A stretch of 64,000 nt of DNA from Crenothrix polyspora (GTDB lineage Bacteria > Pseudomonadota > Gammaproteobacteria > Methylococcales > Methylomonadaceae): NCBI RefSeq assembly GCF_900163755.1, contig NZ_FUKI01000126.1:1-64000 (forward strand). Reading direction: 5' to 3'. The notes below the pieces were generated by a model, which did no database searches, was not told where the DNA came from, and saw only the letters and a list, made by a program, of their open reading frames with translations. Shown piece by piece: positions 53,881 to 62,833 of this stretch. How positions within the stretch are numbered: position 1 is the first letter of the stretch; every line of letters begins with the position of its first letter. The position numbers were made by a program, and so were the translations under genes.

Positions 53881-54028
53881 AAATTGCTTTCCCTTTACGC
53901 CAGTAACCAGCGCCAATAATTCGAATAACATTAGCATACCGCCATAAAAATAACCATATATTTATATGTACAATACCCAACATACCCCCTATATTGCCGT
54001 TATCACCGTGAAATTGTCTCAAATAATT
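53881..54028. pseudogene. Junction of deleted brnT and 5' remnant of the anchor lipoprotein
   Basis: From about 53881 to 53930 the sequence equals the 3' end of brnT; at 53931 it jumps to the brnTA promoter region, and from 53966 it matches the start of the lipoprotein gene (ATGTACAATACCC.. then GTGAAATTGTCTC..) until a stop at about 54029. Both ends lost the rest of their genes. Confidence 0.8.
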
Positions 54029-54113
54029 TGACCAAAGTTGCGGGTGATATTAGTGGATCGATACATTATGGTATATGATTACAAACGAACCACATTAAAC
54101 AGGAGTAATGATT

Positions 54114-54371
54114 ATGGCTACTGAAGCATTTACCGTGAGAGCAGAATCAGATATTGTGCATCAAATCGATTTCCTAGCCGATTCTTTGGACAGGTCGCGT
54201 AATTATTTAGTTAATCTGGCTTTAAAGGAATATCTGGAAACTCACGCCTGGCAAATTGAGAAAGTCAGCCAAGGTATGGCGGCGGCTGACCGTGGTGAAT
54301 TGGTTTCGCACGAGCATGTCATGCGTGAAATAGAAGCCTTGGTCGAGCACAAAGTAAAAGGCCAGATGTGA
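54114..54371 (+). CDS. RHH (ParD/CopG-type) antitoxin
   Basis: 85 residues from ATG 54114, with an AGGAG SD upstream. RHH start: EAFTVRAESDIVHQIDFLADSLDRSRNYLVNLALKEYLETH. The C-terminal segment binds the toxin. It overlaps the toxin start by 4 bp. Confidence 0.88.
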   Translation: MATEAFTVRAESDIVHQIDFLADSLDRSRNYLVNLALKEYLETHAWQIEKVSQGMAAADRGELVSHEHVMREIEALVEHKVKGQM

Positions 54372-54658
54372 AAATAGTCTGGACTGAACCTGCCCGCCAA
54401 GATTTACGCACTATTTTTGAATACATTGCCGAAGAAAGCCCGAAGACTGCCCGCAGCCTGCTCTCTGAATTTAAAAAACGAACCATTCTACTTCAAGACA
54501 ATCCTCTTATAGATCGAATGGGACGTGTCAATGGCACGCGGGAATTAGTAATAACAGGAACTCACTACATTTTGCCGTATCGTGTGCAAGCCAACCAAAT
54601 TCAAATTTTAGCCGTTTTTCATACAGCGAGAAAATGGCCTGATGCCTTTGAAAATTAA
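54368..54658 (+). CDS. RelE/ParE-family toxin
   Basis: 96 residues, GTG start. KIVWTEPARQDLRTIFEYIAEESPKTARSLL, RMGRVNGTRELVITGTHYILPYRVQ and ILAVFHTARKWP are the classic RelE/ParE fold. Ribonuclease versus gyrase poison cannot be told. Partner of the overlapping RHH antitoxin. Confidence 0.9.
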   Translation: MKIVWTEPARQDLRTIFEYIAEESPKTARSLLSEFKKRTILLQDNPLIDRMGRVNGTRELVITGTHYILPYRVQANQIQILAVFHTARKWPDAFEN

Positions 54659-54833
54659 TCGCTTATTGTTATTCAATACCTTCGCCAAAATGGAAAGACG
54701 TACAAAACAATAAGTCATTGAATTAAAGTATGTATTTTCAAAAAATTGGTTTTTGATTAAAAATCATGTCAGCTTTTGGGTTTAGCGAGTTTTTAATACC
54801 AATTTTGGAAAATTAAAATTAAAATTACAACTT

Positions 54834-54960
54834 ACAGCGTTTTCAACTTAGGACAGTTACAGCCACCGTTCGTGCTGAGCTTGTCGAAGCACGAACGGCA
54901 CACTTCGACAAGCTCAGTGCGAACGGTTACGCTGTAACTATTGAACTGTGAAAACGCTGT
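54834..54960. mobile_element. Composite REP element, family B, copy 2
   Basis: 127 bp, ends ACAGCGTTTTCA/TGAAAACGCTGT, inverted relative to the copy at 33900 and equal in length. About eight mismatches in the interior. It lies between the RelE system and the first direct repeat. Confidence 0.8.
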
Positions 54961-55090
54961 AAGTAGTTTGGGAGAGTTAACTCATACGGTGCAAGGACGG
55001 CCAACCAAATTGGTGGTGATATTTAAGGCATATTGACATTACCAATATTTTTGATTTACCACCTGAAAGCGTTATGCTGCGGTATTACCT
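54961..55090. repeat. 130-bp direct repeat, copy 1
   Basis: It starts AAGTAGTTTGGGAGAGTTAA and runs to GGTATTACCT, shared with 55871-56000 at roughly 90 percent identity by eye. It holds a small palindrome around ATTGACATTACCAAT. It abuts the family B element. Confidence 0.8.
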
Positions 55091-55111
55091 TATTTTGTAA
55101 CGCAATGTAAT

Positions 55112-55444
55112 TTAGGCACTAACTTCTCGACGTAAAGCATCAATAGCCCATTGATTAAGGCTTTTTCCGACTGCTTGTGCTTTAACTAGAGCCGCAGCAT
55201 GAACTTCAGGAGGAACCCGTAACAATATTTTTCCATTAACTGGTTTCTCAGGCGATTTACCAATTTTTTTACATGCCTCAAGATAATCGTCTACAGCCTC
55301 TTTAAACGCTATATGTAATTCAGAAACATTATCGGCATGGAAGCTAATTAGGTCTCCAATACCAAGTAATTTACCAATTAAAATATTGTCTCGATCATCA
55401 AAGTCAATACGGGCTGTGTAACCTTTATAAGTCAGTGTGTTCAT
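55112..55444 (-). CDS. hicB: HicB-family antitoxin
   Basis: 110 residues from ATG 55444. N-terminal partial RNase-H-like domain (TYKGYTARIDFDDRDNILIGKLLGIGDLISFHADNVSELHIAFKEAVDDYLEAC) and C-terminal RHH (GKILLRVPPEVHAAALVKAQAVGKSLNQWAIDALRRE). It neutralises HicA. The hicA gene comes first on this strand, overlapping by 20 bp. Confidence 0.92.
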   Translation of the reverse strand: MNTLTYKGYTARIDFDDRDNILIGKLLGIGDLISFHADNVSELHIAFKEAVDDYLEACKKIGKSPEKPVNGKILLRVPPEVHAAALVKAQAVGKSLNQWAIDALRREVSA

Positions 55445-55694
55445 GATTAGCTCCGATTGCAATTAAAAATTCGCGAGCTTGCTCAACCTGATACGGCTTG
55501 GCTTCTTTGGCAGGATGCGGACGGTGGAACGCAGTAATTTTGCCATTAAACTCGAAGCGGACACGAGAATCGCGTCCTTCAATAACACAACAACCCAGTG
55601 CAATAAATAGCGCCTCAATGCGCACCCATTCAAGCGATGAAGAAGTTGGTTTAGTAAAAATAGCCTGCAAGGTTTTAGCGTGTTTAGCTCTCAT
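55425..55694 (-). CDS. hicA: HicA-family toxin
   Basis: 89 residues from ATG 55694. The dsRBD-like fold with the key histidine: GRDSRVRFEFNGKITAFHRPHPAKEAKPYQVEQAREFL. It is a translation-independent mRNA interferase. The HRPHP motif corresponds to the active-site histidine. Confidence 0.88.
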   Translation of the reverse strand: MRAKHAKTLQAIFTKPTSSSLEWVRIEALFIALGCCVIEGRDSRVRFEFNGKITAFHRPHPAKEAKPYQVEQAREFLIAIGANHEHTDL

Positions 55695-55771
55695 GAGTAA
55701 TATGCTATCAAAAAACGATAGCACAAGAAAGTTATTTTTTCTGTCATTATGTTTTTTACAGGCATTTTTGG

Positions 55772-55830
55772 TTTGAGGCGTTTCCTAACGAAGCTTTGGT
55801 GCTTTATCGGCTGTTAAAAGATATTCGTGC
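55772..55830. repeat. 59-bp direct repeat, copy 1
   Basis: It contains TTTCCTAACGAAGCTTTGG and matches 56957-57015 with two changes. Both keep an open reading (FPNEALVLYRLLKDIR), so a protein fragment is possible. Confidence 0.7.
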
Positions 55831-55870
55831 GATGCAGAAATTTTAGGCTTGTTGGTTACGAAGCCCAATT

Positions 55871-56000
55871 AAGTAATTTGGGAGAGTTAACCCATACGGT
55901 GCAAGGACGGCCAACCAAATTGGTGGTGATATTTGAGGCATATTGGCATTGCCAATATCCTTGAATTTACCACCTGAAAGCTTTATGATAAGGTATTACT
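55871..56000. repeat. 130-bp direct repeat, copy 2
   Basis: Second copy of the repeat at 54961, same orientation, ending 24 bp before the orphan RHH gene. In this position it must supply the promoter region of that gene. The palindrome is perfect here (ATTGGCATTGCCAAT). Confidence 0.8.
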
Positions 56001-56023
56001 TTTTAATACCCACGAGGCTAATT

Positions 56024-56314
56024 ATGACCAGTCGAGCTGTCAAATTAGATGATGTTATTTATGATCGTCTGAAAGTTTTGGGCGAAGTACGCCAACGCTC
56101 ACCGCATTGGCTGATGAAAGAAGCCATCCGTCAATATCTCGACCGTGAGGAAGCTGCGGAACATATCCGCCGGGACACTTTGCAACGGTTGGCACAATTT
56201 GAAGCTGACGGGAAAACAGTTCCCGATGATGCGGTGGATGCGTGGTTGGCCTCTTGGGGAACGGATAGCGATGCGGTGCAGAAGCGGTTACTTAAGTTAG
56301 TGGCGGATATTTAA
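56024..56314 (+). CDS. CopG/RHH-type antitoxin without adjacent toxin
   Basis: 96 residues. RHH start MTSRAVKLDDVIYDRLKVLGEVRQRSPHWLMKEAIRQYLDREEAAEH resembles the PutA-type RHH and CopG antitoxins, with a C-terminal arm (DAVDAWLASWGTDSDAVQK). No toxin gene follows: the next gene is another antitoxin with its own toxin. A GAGG SD is upstream. Confidence 0.8.
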   Translation: MTSRAVKLDDVIYDRLKVLGEVRQRSPHWLMKEAIRQYLDREEAAEHIRRDTLQRLAQFEADGKTVPDDAVDAWLASWGTDSDAVQKRLLKLVADI

Positions 56315-56373
56315 TAAAATAGATTTACAATAACAGTTCTTGTTATTGGTATTAAAACTGAGGCATTAAAACT

Positions 56374-56634
56374 ATGAATATTTCCCTCAATCCCCATTTT
56401 GAAACATGGGTAAAAAACAAGGTTGAGAGCGGCCTTTATAACTCGGCCAGCGAAGTGATGCGCGAAGCCTTGCGCTTACTGGAAGAACGTGACCAACTGC
56501 GTGAATTGCGCCTTGAAACATTAAGGGCTGAAATTCAGAAAGGCATAGACAGTGGCGCGGGAACGGCTTTGGACATGGAAGAGATTAAAAATCGGGGTCG
56601 TGCGCGGCTTGCTGCTCAACAAATGGCAGGCTGA
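56374..56634 (+). CDS. parD: ParD-family antitoxin
   Basis: 86 residues: MNISLNPHFETWVKNKVESGLYNSASEVMREALRLLEERDQ is the ParD RHH signature. parE begins 7 bp after the stop. Confidence 0.92.
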   Translation: MNISLNPHFETWVKNKVESGLYNSASEVMREALRLLEERDQLRELRLETLRAEIQKGIDSGAGTALDMEEIKNRGRARLAAQQMAG

Positions 56635-56641
56635 AATTTTA

Positions 56642-56929
56642 ATGTCGTGCTTGTTAAAAAGGCCAGAAGCCGAAAACGACCTTGACGAAATTTGGTGGTA
56701 TATTGCCCAGGATAGCCCAAACAACGCGGATATTTTTCTTGATCGCATTCAGAAAAGCTGCGAATCACTTGCCAATTATCCACATATGGGTATCAGTCGC
56801 GACGAGCTTAAGTCCAATTTGCGTAGCCACCCTGTAGGTAATTACCTGATTTTCTATTTTCCCATTGCGGACGGCATTGATATTGTTCGTGTCCTGCATG
56901 GGTCATGTGACATTGAAAATCTATTGTAG
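56642..56929 (+). CDS. parE: ParE-family toxin
   Basis: 95 residues from ATG 56642. RPEAENDLDEIWWYIAQDSPNNADIFLDRIQKSCESLANYPHMGISRDEL and VGNYLIFYFPIADGIDIVRVLHG are typical ParE. Members poison gyrase. Forms an operon with parD. Confidence 0.92.
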   Translation: MSCLLKRPEAENDLDEIWWYIAQDSPNNADIFLDRIQKSCESLANYPHMGISRDELKSNLRSHPVGNYLIFYFPIADGIDIVRVLHGSCDIENLL

Positions 56930-56956
56930 AAGCCGTCGTCGGTGACAGGTATTTGC

Positions 56957-57015
56957 TTTGAGCCGTTTCCTAACGAAGCTTTGGTGCTTTGTCGGCTGTT
57001 AAAAGATATTCGTGC
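56957..57015. repeat. 59-bp direct repeat, copy 2
   Basis: Second copy of the repeat at 55772, two mismatches. It marks the right end of the toxin-antitoxin island. Confidence 0.7.
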
Positions 57016-57164
57016 TACAGTGTTTTTAATTTGAGACGGTTAATGTTGAAAATAGAAGTTCTATAAAAAATTAATATGAATCAACGTATTGATAATTTTG
57101 TATCTAAATTTCTAAGTAACTAATTGAGTATAAAAACACTGTAATATTTCTGTTATCCAAATAG

Positions 57165-58529
57165 CTATCTTTTAATTTTTTGATTTTTAAATGATTTCAA
57201 TAAGTATGTTACATGAATTGGTGTTATTAAAATAGAAAATACAAGTGCGGTAATTTTTAATATTTGATCTTGTATGATATCCCAACAGGATTGCTTAATG
57301 AGCCGCCCTTGTTTCCATTGGTAAATCTGCGATGATTGTTTTAAAGAGCGGAGACTGTACTGTTTGCCTATGATTAGCATAGAATAGCTTTGTTCTTTGG
57401 CAGGCAGCATACCTTCCATATCAATAAATTTGAAATAATCTTTTAAATGTGATGCCAAAAAAAATACTGATGAAGGTTTGGTATTACGAATATGCTGCAT
57501 TAAACTCATACAATCACCAGCCCCTTCACTAATATCAATGAGTATTTCATTAACAGTATCTGAAAATTCAATAGTAGATTGATTAGTTTCTGTTTGGTTT
57601 AGAGCGGTTAAATCTCGTTTGCCCAGTTTTCCTTCCAGTGTATCTTGGCGTGCCCATAGATAGGCATAATATAAATCGAAATAACCTTGCCATTTATGAG
57701 AGAATATTAAGTAATTCAAGTTCAAAAGATTTAGAAAAATAGCGATTGAACCGCCTTTTTTAGGTGGATACAAAGCCAATACAGTGAGGCGATTTCGTTT
57801 TCTATAGTATTCACGCCAAGCCACAGTAGGTTTTGTTGCACTAAAATTATGGCGAATGACTGATGAAGGTACGCCCCACAATAACCAACCTTTGCTTTGT
57901 GCGCGCAAACCCCATTCGACATCATCGTAAAATATAAAAAAATCACCAAAAATACCAACATTTTCAACACAACTTTTCTTAAGCAATACGGAGCATGCAG
58001 CAAGATAATCGACAGTCCAAGGTTGTGTATTTATTGGAACTCGAAATTGGCCAGAAAAGCATAGCTTTAAACTACCTATCCAAGGTGAAAAATGAGCTCC
58101 AATTTCCTGTACGATTTCTGGTTGATTATATAAACAAATTTGCGATCCAGCCGCACCAGATTTTGGGTTTGCATTAAGACAATCTAATAGTGGTTTTAAT
58201 GCGTTTTTTTCGATAATAATATCATTATCTAATAGCCAAATAAACTGGCACTGTGAGCATTGTAACGCTATTTTCATCCCTGCGGAAAAGCCACCTGCAC
58301 CACCTAAATTTTCTCCAGTTTGTAAAATGGAAACTTCTGGGAAATGGTGTTTAACATATTCACAACTACCATCTGATGAATTATTATCGACCAATAATAA
58401 TTTTCCATCATGCAAAGCCAATTCTGAAAGTAAAGTAGATAAACTAGCTTGTAAATAATATTTACCATTCCAATTTACCATAACTGCAATAACAGTAGCA
58501 TTAATTTGTTCGGCAAGAATTGATGGCAT
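57165..58529 (-). CDS. Glycosyltransferase family 2 (rhamnosyltransferase-like)
   Basis: 454 residues. The N-terminal GT-A domain: VIAVMVNWNGKYYLQASLSTL, LLVDNNSSDGS, NLGGAGGFSAGM, LLDNDI (metal-binding acidic motif), then FFIFYDDVEWGLRAQ. The C-terminal half has a less typical domain (about 300-430) and a hydrophobic segment close to the end. Last gene of the minus-strand polysaccharide operon. Confidence 0.88.
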   Translation of the reverse strand: MPSILAEQINATVIAVMVNWNGKYYLQASLSTLLSELALHDGKLLLVDNNSSDGSCEYVKHHFPEVSILQTGENLGGAGGFSAGMKIALQCSQCQFIWLLDNDIIIEKNALKPLLDCLNANPKSGAAGSQICLYNQPEIVQEIGAHFSPWIGSLKLCFSGQFRVPINTQPWTVDYLAACSVLLKKSCVENVGIFGDFFIFYDDVEWGLRAQSKGWLLWGVPSSVIRHNFSATKPTVAWREYYRKRNRLTVLALYPPKKGGSIAIFLNLLNLNYLIFSHKWQGYFDLYYAYLWARQDTLEGKLGKRDLTALNQTETNQSTIEFSDTVNEILIDISEGAGDCMSLMQHIRNTKPSSVFFLASHLKDYFKFIDMEGMLPAKEQSYSMLIIGKQYSLRSLKQSSQIYQWKQGRLIKQSCWDIIQDQILKITALVFSILITPIHVTYLLKSFKNQKIKR

Positions 58530-58552
58530 AGTATTAATTCAGGAAAATTTCA

Positions 58553-59785
58553 TTATAATTTTGATAAAACTTTATCATATAAAGCTAAATGTCTATTAAT
58601 AAATAAATCACGATTAAAATGTTTTTCAGCTTTTAGTCTCGCATTTTTCCCCCAACTTTTAAGGCGTAATGGTTCATTTATTGCAATTTCTAAACCAGCA
58701 GCAAGTCCTTGTGTATCTTTAGGTTTAACGAGCCAACCGTTTTGATCGTGATCAATAATTTCAGGTACGCCACCAGTTGAAAATGCAATAGCGGGCGTAC
58801 CACATGCCATTGCTTCAATAGCAACACATCCGAATGTATCGGCAAGAGTCGGATACAAAAATATATTTGCGCAAGCATAATATTGAGCGAGTAGTTGATC
58901 GTTATAAATATATCCTGTAGTAACAACTTCTAAACCTTTAAAAAATATATTTTGGTGTTCATCCAGTTTACCAATAGCAATAATTAAAGGTTTAGACTTA
59001 AGCTGTTTTAAGGCTTCAACAGCATAATAATTTCCTTTATGTTTATCTGATAAATTTGTTGCTGTTAACAAAACAATAAATCTGTCTTTTGGTAAGCCAA
59101 GTATCTCTCTTACAATATTTTTGTCCAATGGTTTAAAAATAGCTGTATCAACAAAATTAGGAATCACAATTGGTTTAACTTTAAAATTAACAACCTTTAT
59201 TGCTTCTTTAGCCAACCATTGGGAGGGAACAATTATAACAATGGGATAATCACCAAGTAATTTTATTTTAAAGTTCTGCATTGCCCCCGTAAAATCAATT
59301 TTAGTTCCTAATGGCAATTTATTAAGTTGTGGACATTTATTGCAGCCAGAATAAACAGCCTGACAATCCAGTGGAGCGATACATCCACCAGTAAAGGGAG
59401 AGCAATCATGCATTGTCCATATAATAGGCTTTCGCATGGCTAACCACTTAAGTGCGATAGGCGAAAACGTAAAAGAAATATCATGAAAATGATAAAGATC
59501 GTAGTTTACTGATTTGCGCTGTAAATGGATAAAAAGTTCTGGCGTCAAAAAATCTGGTAGGCCAATTGTTCTTGATCCAATTGCACATACGCCTTGAATC
59601 AATGATAACCATTGTCCACCATGCAGTTTATAAGTAAACCAATCAGCATTGATTCCTGGACGACCAACCCAATGATGCGCCTCATATTCCGGTAAATCAT
59701 TTAATAATCGAGCTAGGCTAGCTGCAATTCTGCTTGCTCCACCACCTGTTGAGTCAGATTTACTTATAATAGCTATATTTGACAT
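58553..59785 (-). CDS. Glycosyltransferase family 4
   Basis: 410 residues from ATG 59785 (a TTG 21 bp upstream is possible). GT-B: N-terminal DSTGGGASRIAASLARLL, WTMHDCSPFTGGC with cysteines, and C-terminal AIEAMACGTPAIAFSTGGVPEIIDHDQNGWLV, the E-x7-E donor site. The cysteine cluster (FTGGCIAPLDCQAVYSGCNKC) in the acceptor domain suggests a structural metal or disulfides. Confidence 0.92.
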   Translation of the reverse strand: MSNIAIISKSDSTGGGASRIAASLARLLNDLPEYEAHHWVGRPGINADWFTYKLHGGQWLSLIQGVCAIGSRTIGLPDFLTPELFIHLQRKSVNYDLYHFHDISFTFSPIALKWLAMRKPIIWTMHDCSPFTGGCIAPLDCQAVYSGCNKCPQLNKLPLGTKIDFTGAMQNFKIKLLGDYPIVIIVPSQWLAKEAIKVVNFKVKPIVIPNFVDTAIFKPLDKNIVREILGLPKDRFIVLLTATNLSDKHKGNYYAVEALKQLKSKPLIIAIGKLDEHQNIFFKGLEVVTTGYIYNDQLLAQYYACANIFLYPTLADTFGCVAIEAMACGTPAIAFSTGGVPEIIDHDQNGWLVKPKDTQGLAAGLEIAINEPLRLKSWGKNARLKAEKHFNRDLFINRHLALYDKVLSKL

Positions 59786-59821
59786 AAGATAATAAGATTT
59801 AGGCAACCTAAATAAATAGTT

Positions 59822-60733
59822 TTAGTTAATTTGGTGTCTGTGTTTTTTATAGAAAAAATAAGCCAAAATTAGCCAGTAGTTTATTGTTAAATATCGTTGA
59901 TTATAAAATCTAGTAAATTCTAATGCTTTTTGCGCCGATAAAAACCTCTTATGCTTTATGGCATGAAAAGCACTTTGTATAAAAAAATTAAATTTATCAA
60001 TTGTTCTATTAAATATGTCATTAGCATTAATATCAGCTAGACATTTTCTATAAAATTCATCACATTCAGAAATATGAATTGATATTATTTTATTAGTATC
60101 CTGTTCATTATGCAGGCGCGATTTTATAAGCAAATCAGTCATATGATGAAATTCGTATTTTTTAGAAATTCTGTACCACATATCATAATCTTGTACAGTT
60201 CTAAGCTGTTCATCAAAAAAGCCAACCTCTTCAAAAATAAAGCTAGGAATTAAGACAGTACAACCATGTATAGGATGACTAGTCATTAATGCATATTTAA
60301 ATTCTTTTGGCTCAATATTTGGATTACGCTGTGTAAATAGATAATGGCCATTCTCATCAACAAAATCATAATCACTGTATAAAATGACATTTTTTTGTAG
60401 CTTATGAAGGTAAATTATTTGATTATTTATTTTTTCCGGACAATAAATATCATCATGACTTAACCAGGAAAAATACTCTCCCTCCATTTTGCGGATGCCC
60501 AGGTTTAGGGCGCTTGCTACTTTGCCATTTTCCTTATAAAAATAGCGAATTTTGTTGCCATAACTTAGTGCTATTTTTTCGGTTTCCCCATTATCACTAG
60601 AGCCATCATTTATAACAATAATTTCAACATTAGGATAAGTTTGAGCTAATGCACTATCAATTGCTTCATTAAGATAATTAGCTCCGTTATAAACAGGGAT
60701 AATAATAGAAACAAGTGGTATAGGATTAGACAT
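59822..60733 (-). CDS. Glycosyltransferase family 2
   Basis: 303 residues. IIIPVYNGANYLNEAIDSALAQTYPNVEIIVINDGSSDNGE, and WLSHDDIYCPEKINNQ carrying the acidic donor motif. A single GT-A domain without transmembrane segments. Starts on the last base of the epimerase stop. Confidence 0.92.
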   Translation of the reverse strand: MSNPIPLVSIIIPVYNGANYLNEAIDSALAQTYPNVEIIVINDGSSDNGETEKIALSYGNKIRYFYKENGKVASALNLGIRKMEGEYFSWLSHDDIYCPEKINNQIIYLHKLQKNVILYSDYDFVDENGHYLFTQRNPNIEPKEFKYALMTSHPIHGCTVLIPSFIFEEVGFFDEQLRTVQDYDMWYRISKKYEFHHMTDLLIKSRLHNEQDTNKIISIHISECDEFYRKCLADINANDIFNRTIDKFNFFIQSAFHAIKHKRFLSAQKALEFTRFYNQRYLTINYWLILAYFFYKKHRHQIN

Positions 60734-61827
60734 TAATATGTCCCTAATACAATTTTTACTACCGTTTGACTAACATTGTTTTTTTTGTATTCTTCTGGAA
60801 TTTTCCATTCTGTATTTAAGTCTAATGCAATTTTGACACTATTTAAAATATTATCTATTTCTGCACCACTAATAATATTACTCCCTGATTCCAACGTTTC
60901 TGGTCGTTCAGTAACATCGCGCAACGTTACATTAGGTACGTTAAATAAGCAACATTCTTCCTGTACCGTACCTGAATCCGTCAAAACACATTTGGCATGT
61001 TGTTCTAAATGAACGAAATCAAATAACCCCAACGGCTCTAACATACGCACATCGCTTTGCTCATGATTAGAATTGTAAACAATACCTTGTTTTTCAATTT
61101 GGTATTTGGTTCTGGGGTGTGTACTACAAATGACAGGAATAGAATAATCTTTACTCAATCGGTGTAAAGCAGTTATAAATTTAACAAGCCTTTCATTAAT
61201 GTCTACATTTTCTGCTCGATGCAAGCTAACCAAGAAATACTCACCCTGTTTAATATTTAAAATATGTAAAATATTGCTGTCTAAAATAGATTTTTGATAA
61301 AAATTTAATACTTCATGAATTGGATTCCCAATTACATAAATATTTTTGCTATTAATACCTTCTCTTAATAAATTAATTTTACTTTGTAGGGTATAAGGCA
61401 AAAGAATATCACTAGTGTGATCAATAATTCTACGATTGATTTCTTCTGGTACACGATCATCGTAACAGCGGTTTCCTGCTTCCATATGAAATACAGGTAT
61501 GCCAAAACGCTTAGCAATAATTGCTGTTAATGCACTATTGGTATCTCCTAATAATAAAAGCCTATCTGGATTTTCTTGTAAAATAATTTTTTCACAGCTG
61601 GATAAAATATTACCTATTTGCTGAATGGCTGTATCCGCCTTAGAATCTAAACTATAATCTGGTTGTCTTATTTGTAATTCTTCAAAAAAAATATTACTCA
61701 AACATTTATCATAGTTTTGTCCAGTAAAAACGACTTTGTGCTCACAATAACGATCAAGTAAAGGAATAATTAAACTTAAACGAATGATTTCCGGACGTGT
61801 ACCAACAATCGTCATTACCTTAAGCAT
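60733..61827 (-). CDS. UDP-HexNAc 2-epimerase (WecB/FnlC/WbjD type)
   Basis: 364 residues from ATG 61827, which has GAGGA 9 bp upstream; TTG 61833 is weaker. TIVGTRPEIIRLS, HMEAGNRCYDDRVPEEINRRIIDH, HRAENVD, DSGTVQEECCLF are WecB-type non-hydrolysing epimerase motifs. In this context it should act on a UDP-L-sugar. Overlaps the dehydratase gene by 8 bp. Confidence 0.92.
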   Translation of the reverse strand: MLKVMTIVGTRPEIIRLSLIIPLLDRYCEHKVVFTGQNYDKCLSNIFFEELQIRQPDYSLDSKADTAIQQIGNILSSCEKIILQENPDRLLLLGDTNSALTAIIAKRFGIPVFHMEAGNRCYDDRVPEEINRRIIDHTSDILLPYTLQSKINLLREGINSKNIYVIGNPIHEVLNFYQKSILDSNILHILNIKQGEYFLVSLHRAENVDINERLVKFITALHRLSKDYSIPVICSTHPRTKYQIEKQGIVYNSNHEQSDVRMLEPLGLFDFVHLEQHAKCVLTDSGTVQEECCLFNVPNVTLRDVTERPETLESGSNIISGAEIDNILNSVKIALDLNTEWKIPEEYKKNNVSQTVVKIVLGTY

Positions 61828-62833
61828 TTGCAATTTCCTCTTGCACCATATCTAATTTAAGTAATATTTTTTTTATCTCTTCAATATTTAAACGGTGAGT
61901 ATTGTGGGAAGTATAATCTTCAAGTGTAGCAATTTCAGTTTGGCCTTCGGAAAAATACTTATCGTAGTTTAAATCCCGATTATCTGCAGGAATACGATAG
62001 TAATTGAGTAAGCTTTCTGCGCGTGCCATTTCTTCCCTGGATACCAATGATTCATATAGTTTTTCACCATGTCGGGTTCCAATTACATTAATGGGATTAG
62101 ATTTATTCAGTAGTTCCTTTAAAGCTATAGCCAAATCACCAATAGTAGATGAAGGTGATTTCTGTACGAAAATATCCCCTTGTTTACCGTGTTGAAAGGC
62201 ATATAACACCAGATCAACAGAATTTTCTAGCGACATGAGAAATCGGGTCATACTTGGATCGGTTACTGTTATTGGTTTTTCTTGTAATAATTGCGTTATA
62301 AATAATGGAATTACTGATCCGCGCGAAGCCATAACGTTGCCATAACGTGTTGCACAAAATATGGTTTCCCCTGTGTTTTGGTTTCTCGCTTTAGCGATCA
62401 TTAGTTTTTCCATCATAGCTTTGGATAGTCCCATTGCGTTGATTGGATAAACAGCTTTATCAGTACTGAGCACGATTACATGCTTAACATTCTGGGCTAT
62501 TGCAGCGGTCATCATATTCTCTGTACCCAAAACATTGGTACGGACAGCCTCCATTGGATAAAATTCACAAGATGGAACCTGTTTTAGCGCAGCGGCATGA
62601 AATACAAAATCTACTCCTTTTAAAGCCTGATGAATACTGTCATAGTTTCGAACATCGCCAATATAAAACTTCAGTTTGTTATTATTTAATGACAACCGCA
62701 TTTCTTCTTGTTTTTTTTCGTCACGACTAAAAATACGAATTTCTTTGACATCAGTTGCTAAAAAACGGTTAACAACTGTATTACCAAATGAACCAGTACC
62801 ACCAGTTATCATTAAAATTTTATCTTTGAACAT
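61820..62833 (-). CDS. UDP-GlcNAc 4,6-dehydratase/epimerase (CapE/FnlA/WbjB type)
   Basis: 337 residues from ATG 62833, SD AGGAAA. NAD-binding GGTGSFGNTVV, then STDKAVYPINAMGLSKAMMEKLM, where the CapE-type M-x3-K replaces Y-x3-K, and RYGNVMASRGSV. It makes the 2-acetamido-2,6-dideoxy-4-keto hexose with 3,5-epimerisation. It overlaps both neighbours, so the three sugar genes are one unit. Confidence 0.92.
   Translation of the reverse strand: MFKDKILMITGGTGSFGNTVVNRFLATDVKEIRIFSRDEKKQEEMRLSLNNNKLKFYIGDVRNYDSIHQALKGVDFVFHAAALKQVPSCEFYPMEAVRTNVLGTENMMTAAIAQNVKHVIVLSTDKAVYPINAMGLSKAMMEKLMIAKARNQNTGETIFCATRYGNVMASRGSVIPLFITQLLQEKPITVTDPSMTRFLMSLENSVDLVLYAFQHGKQGDIFVQKSPSSTIGDLAIALKELLNKSNPINVIGTRHGEKLYESLVSREEMARAESLLNYYRIPADNRDLNYDKYFSEGQTEIATLEDYTSHNTHRLNIEEIKKILLKLDMVQEEIANA

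Noticed and set aside
54961..57015. CRISPR array
   Set aside because: The repeats are 130 and 59 bp, only two copies each, with genes between; there are no regular spacers and no cas genes.
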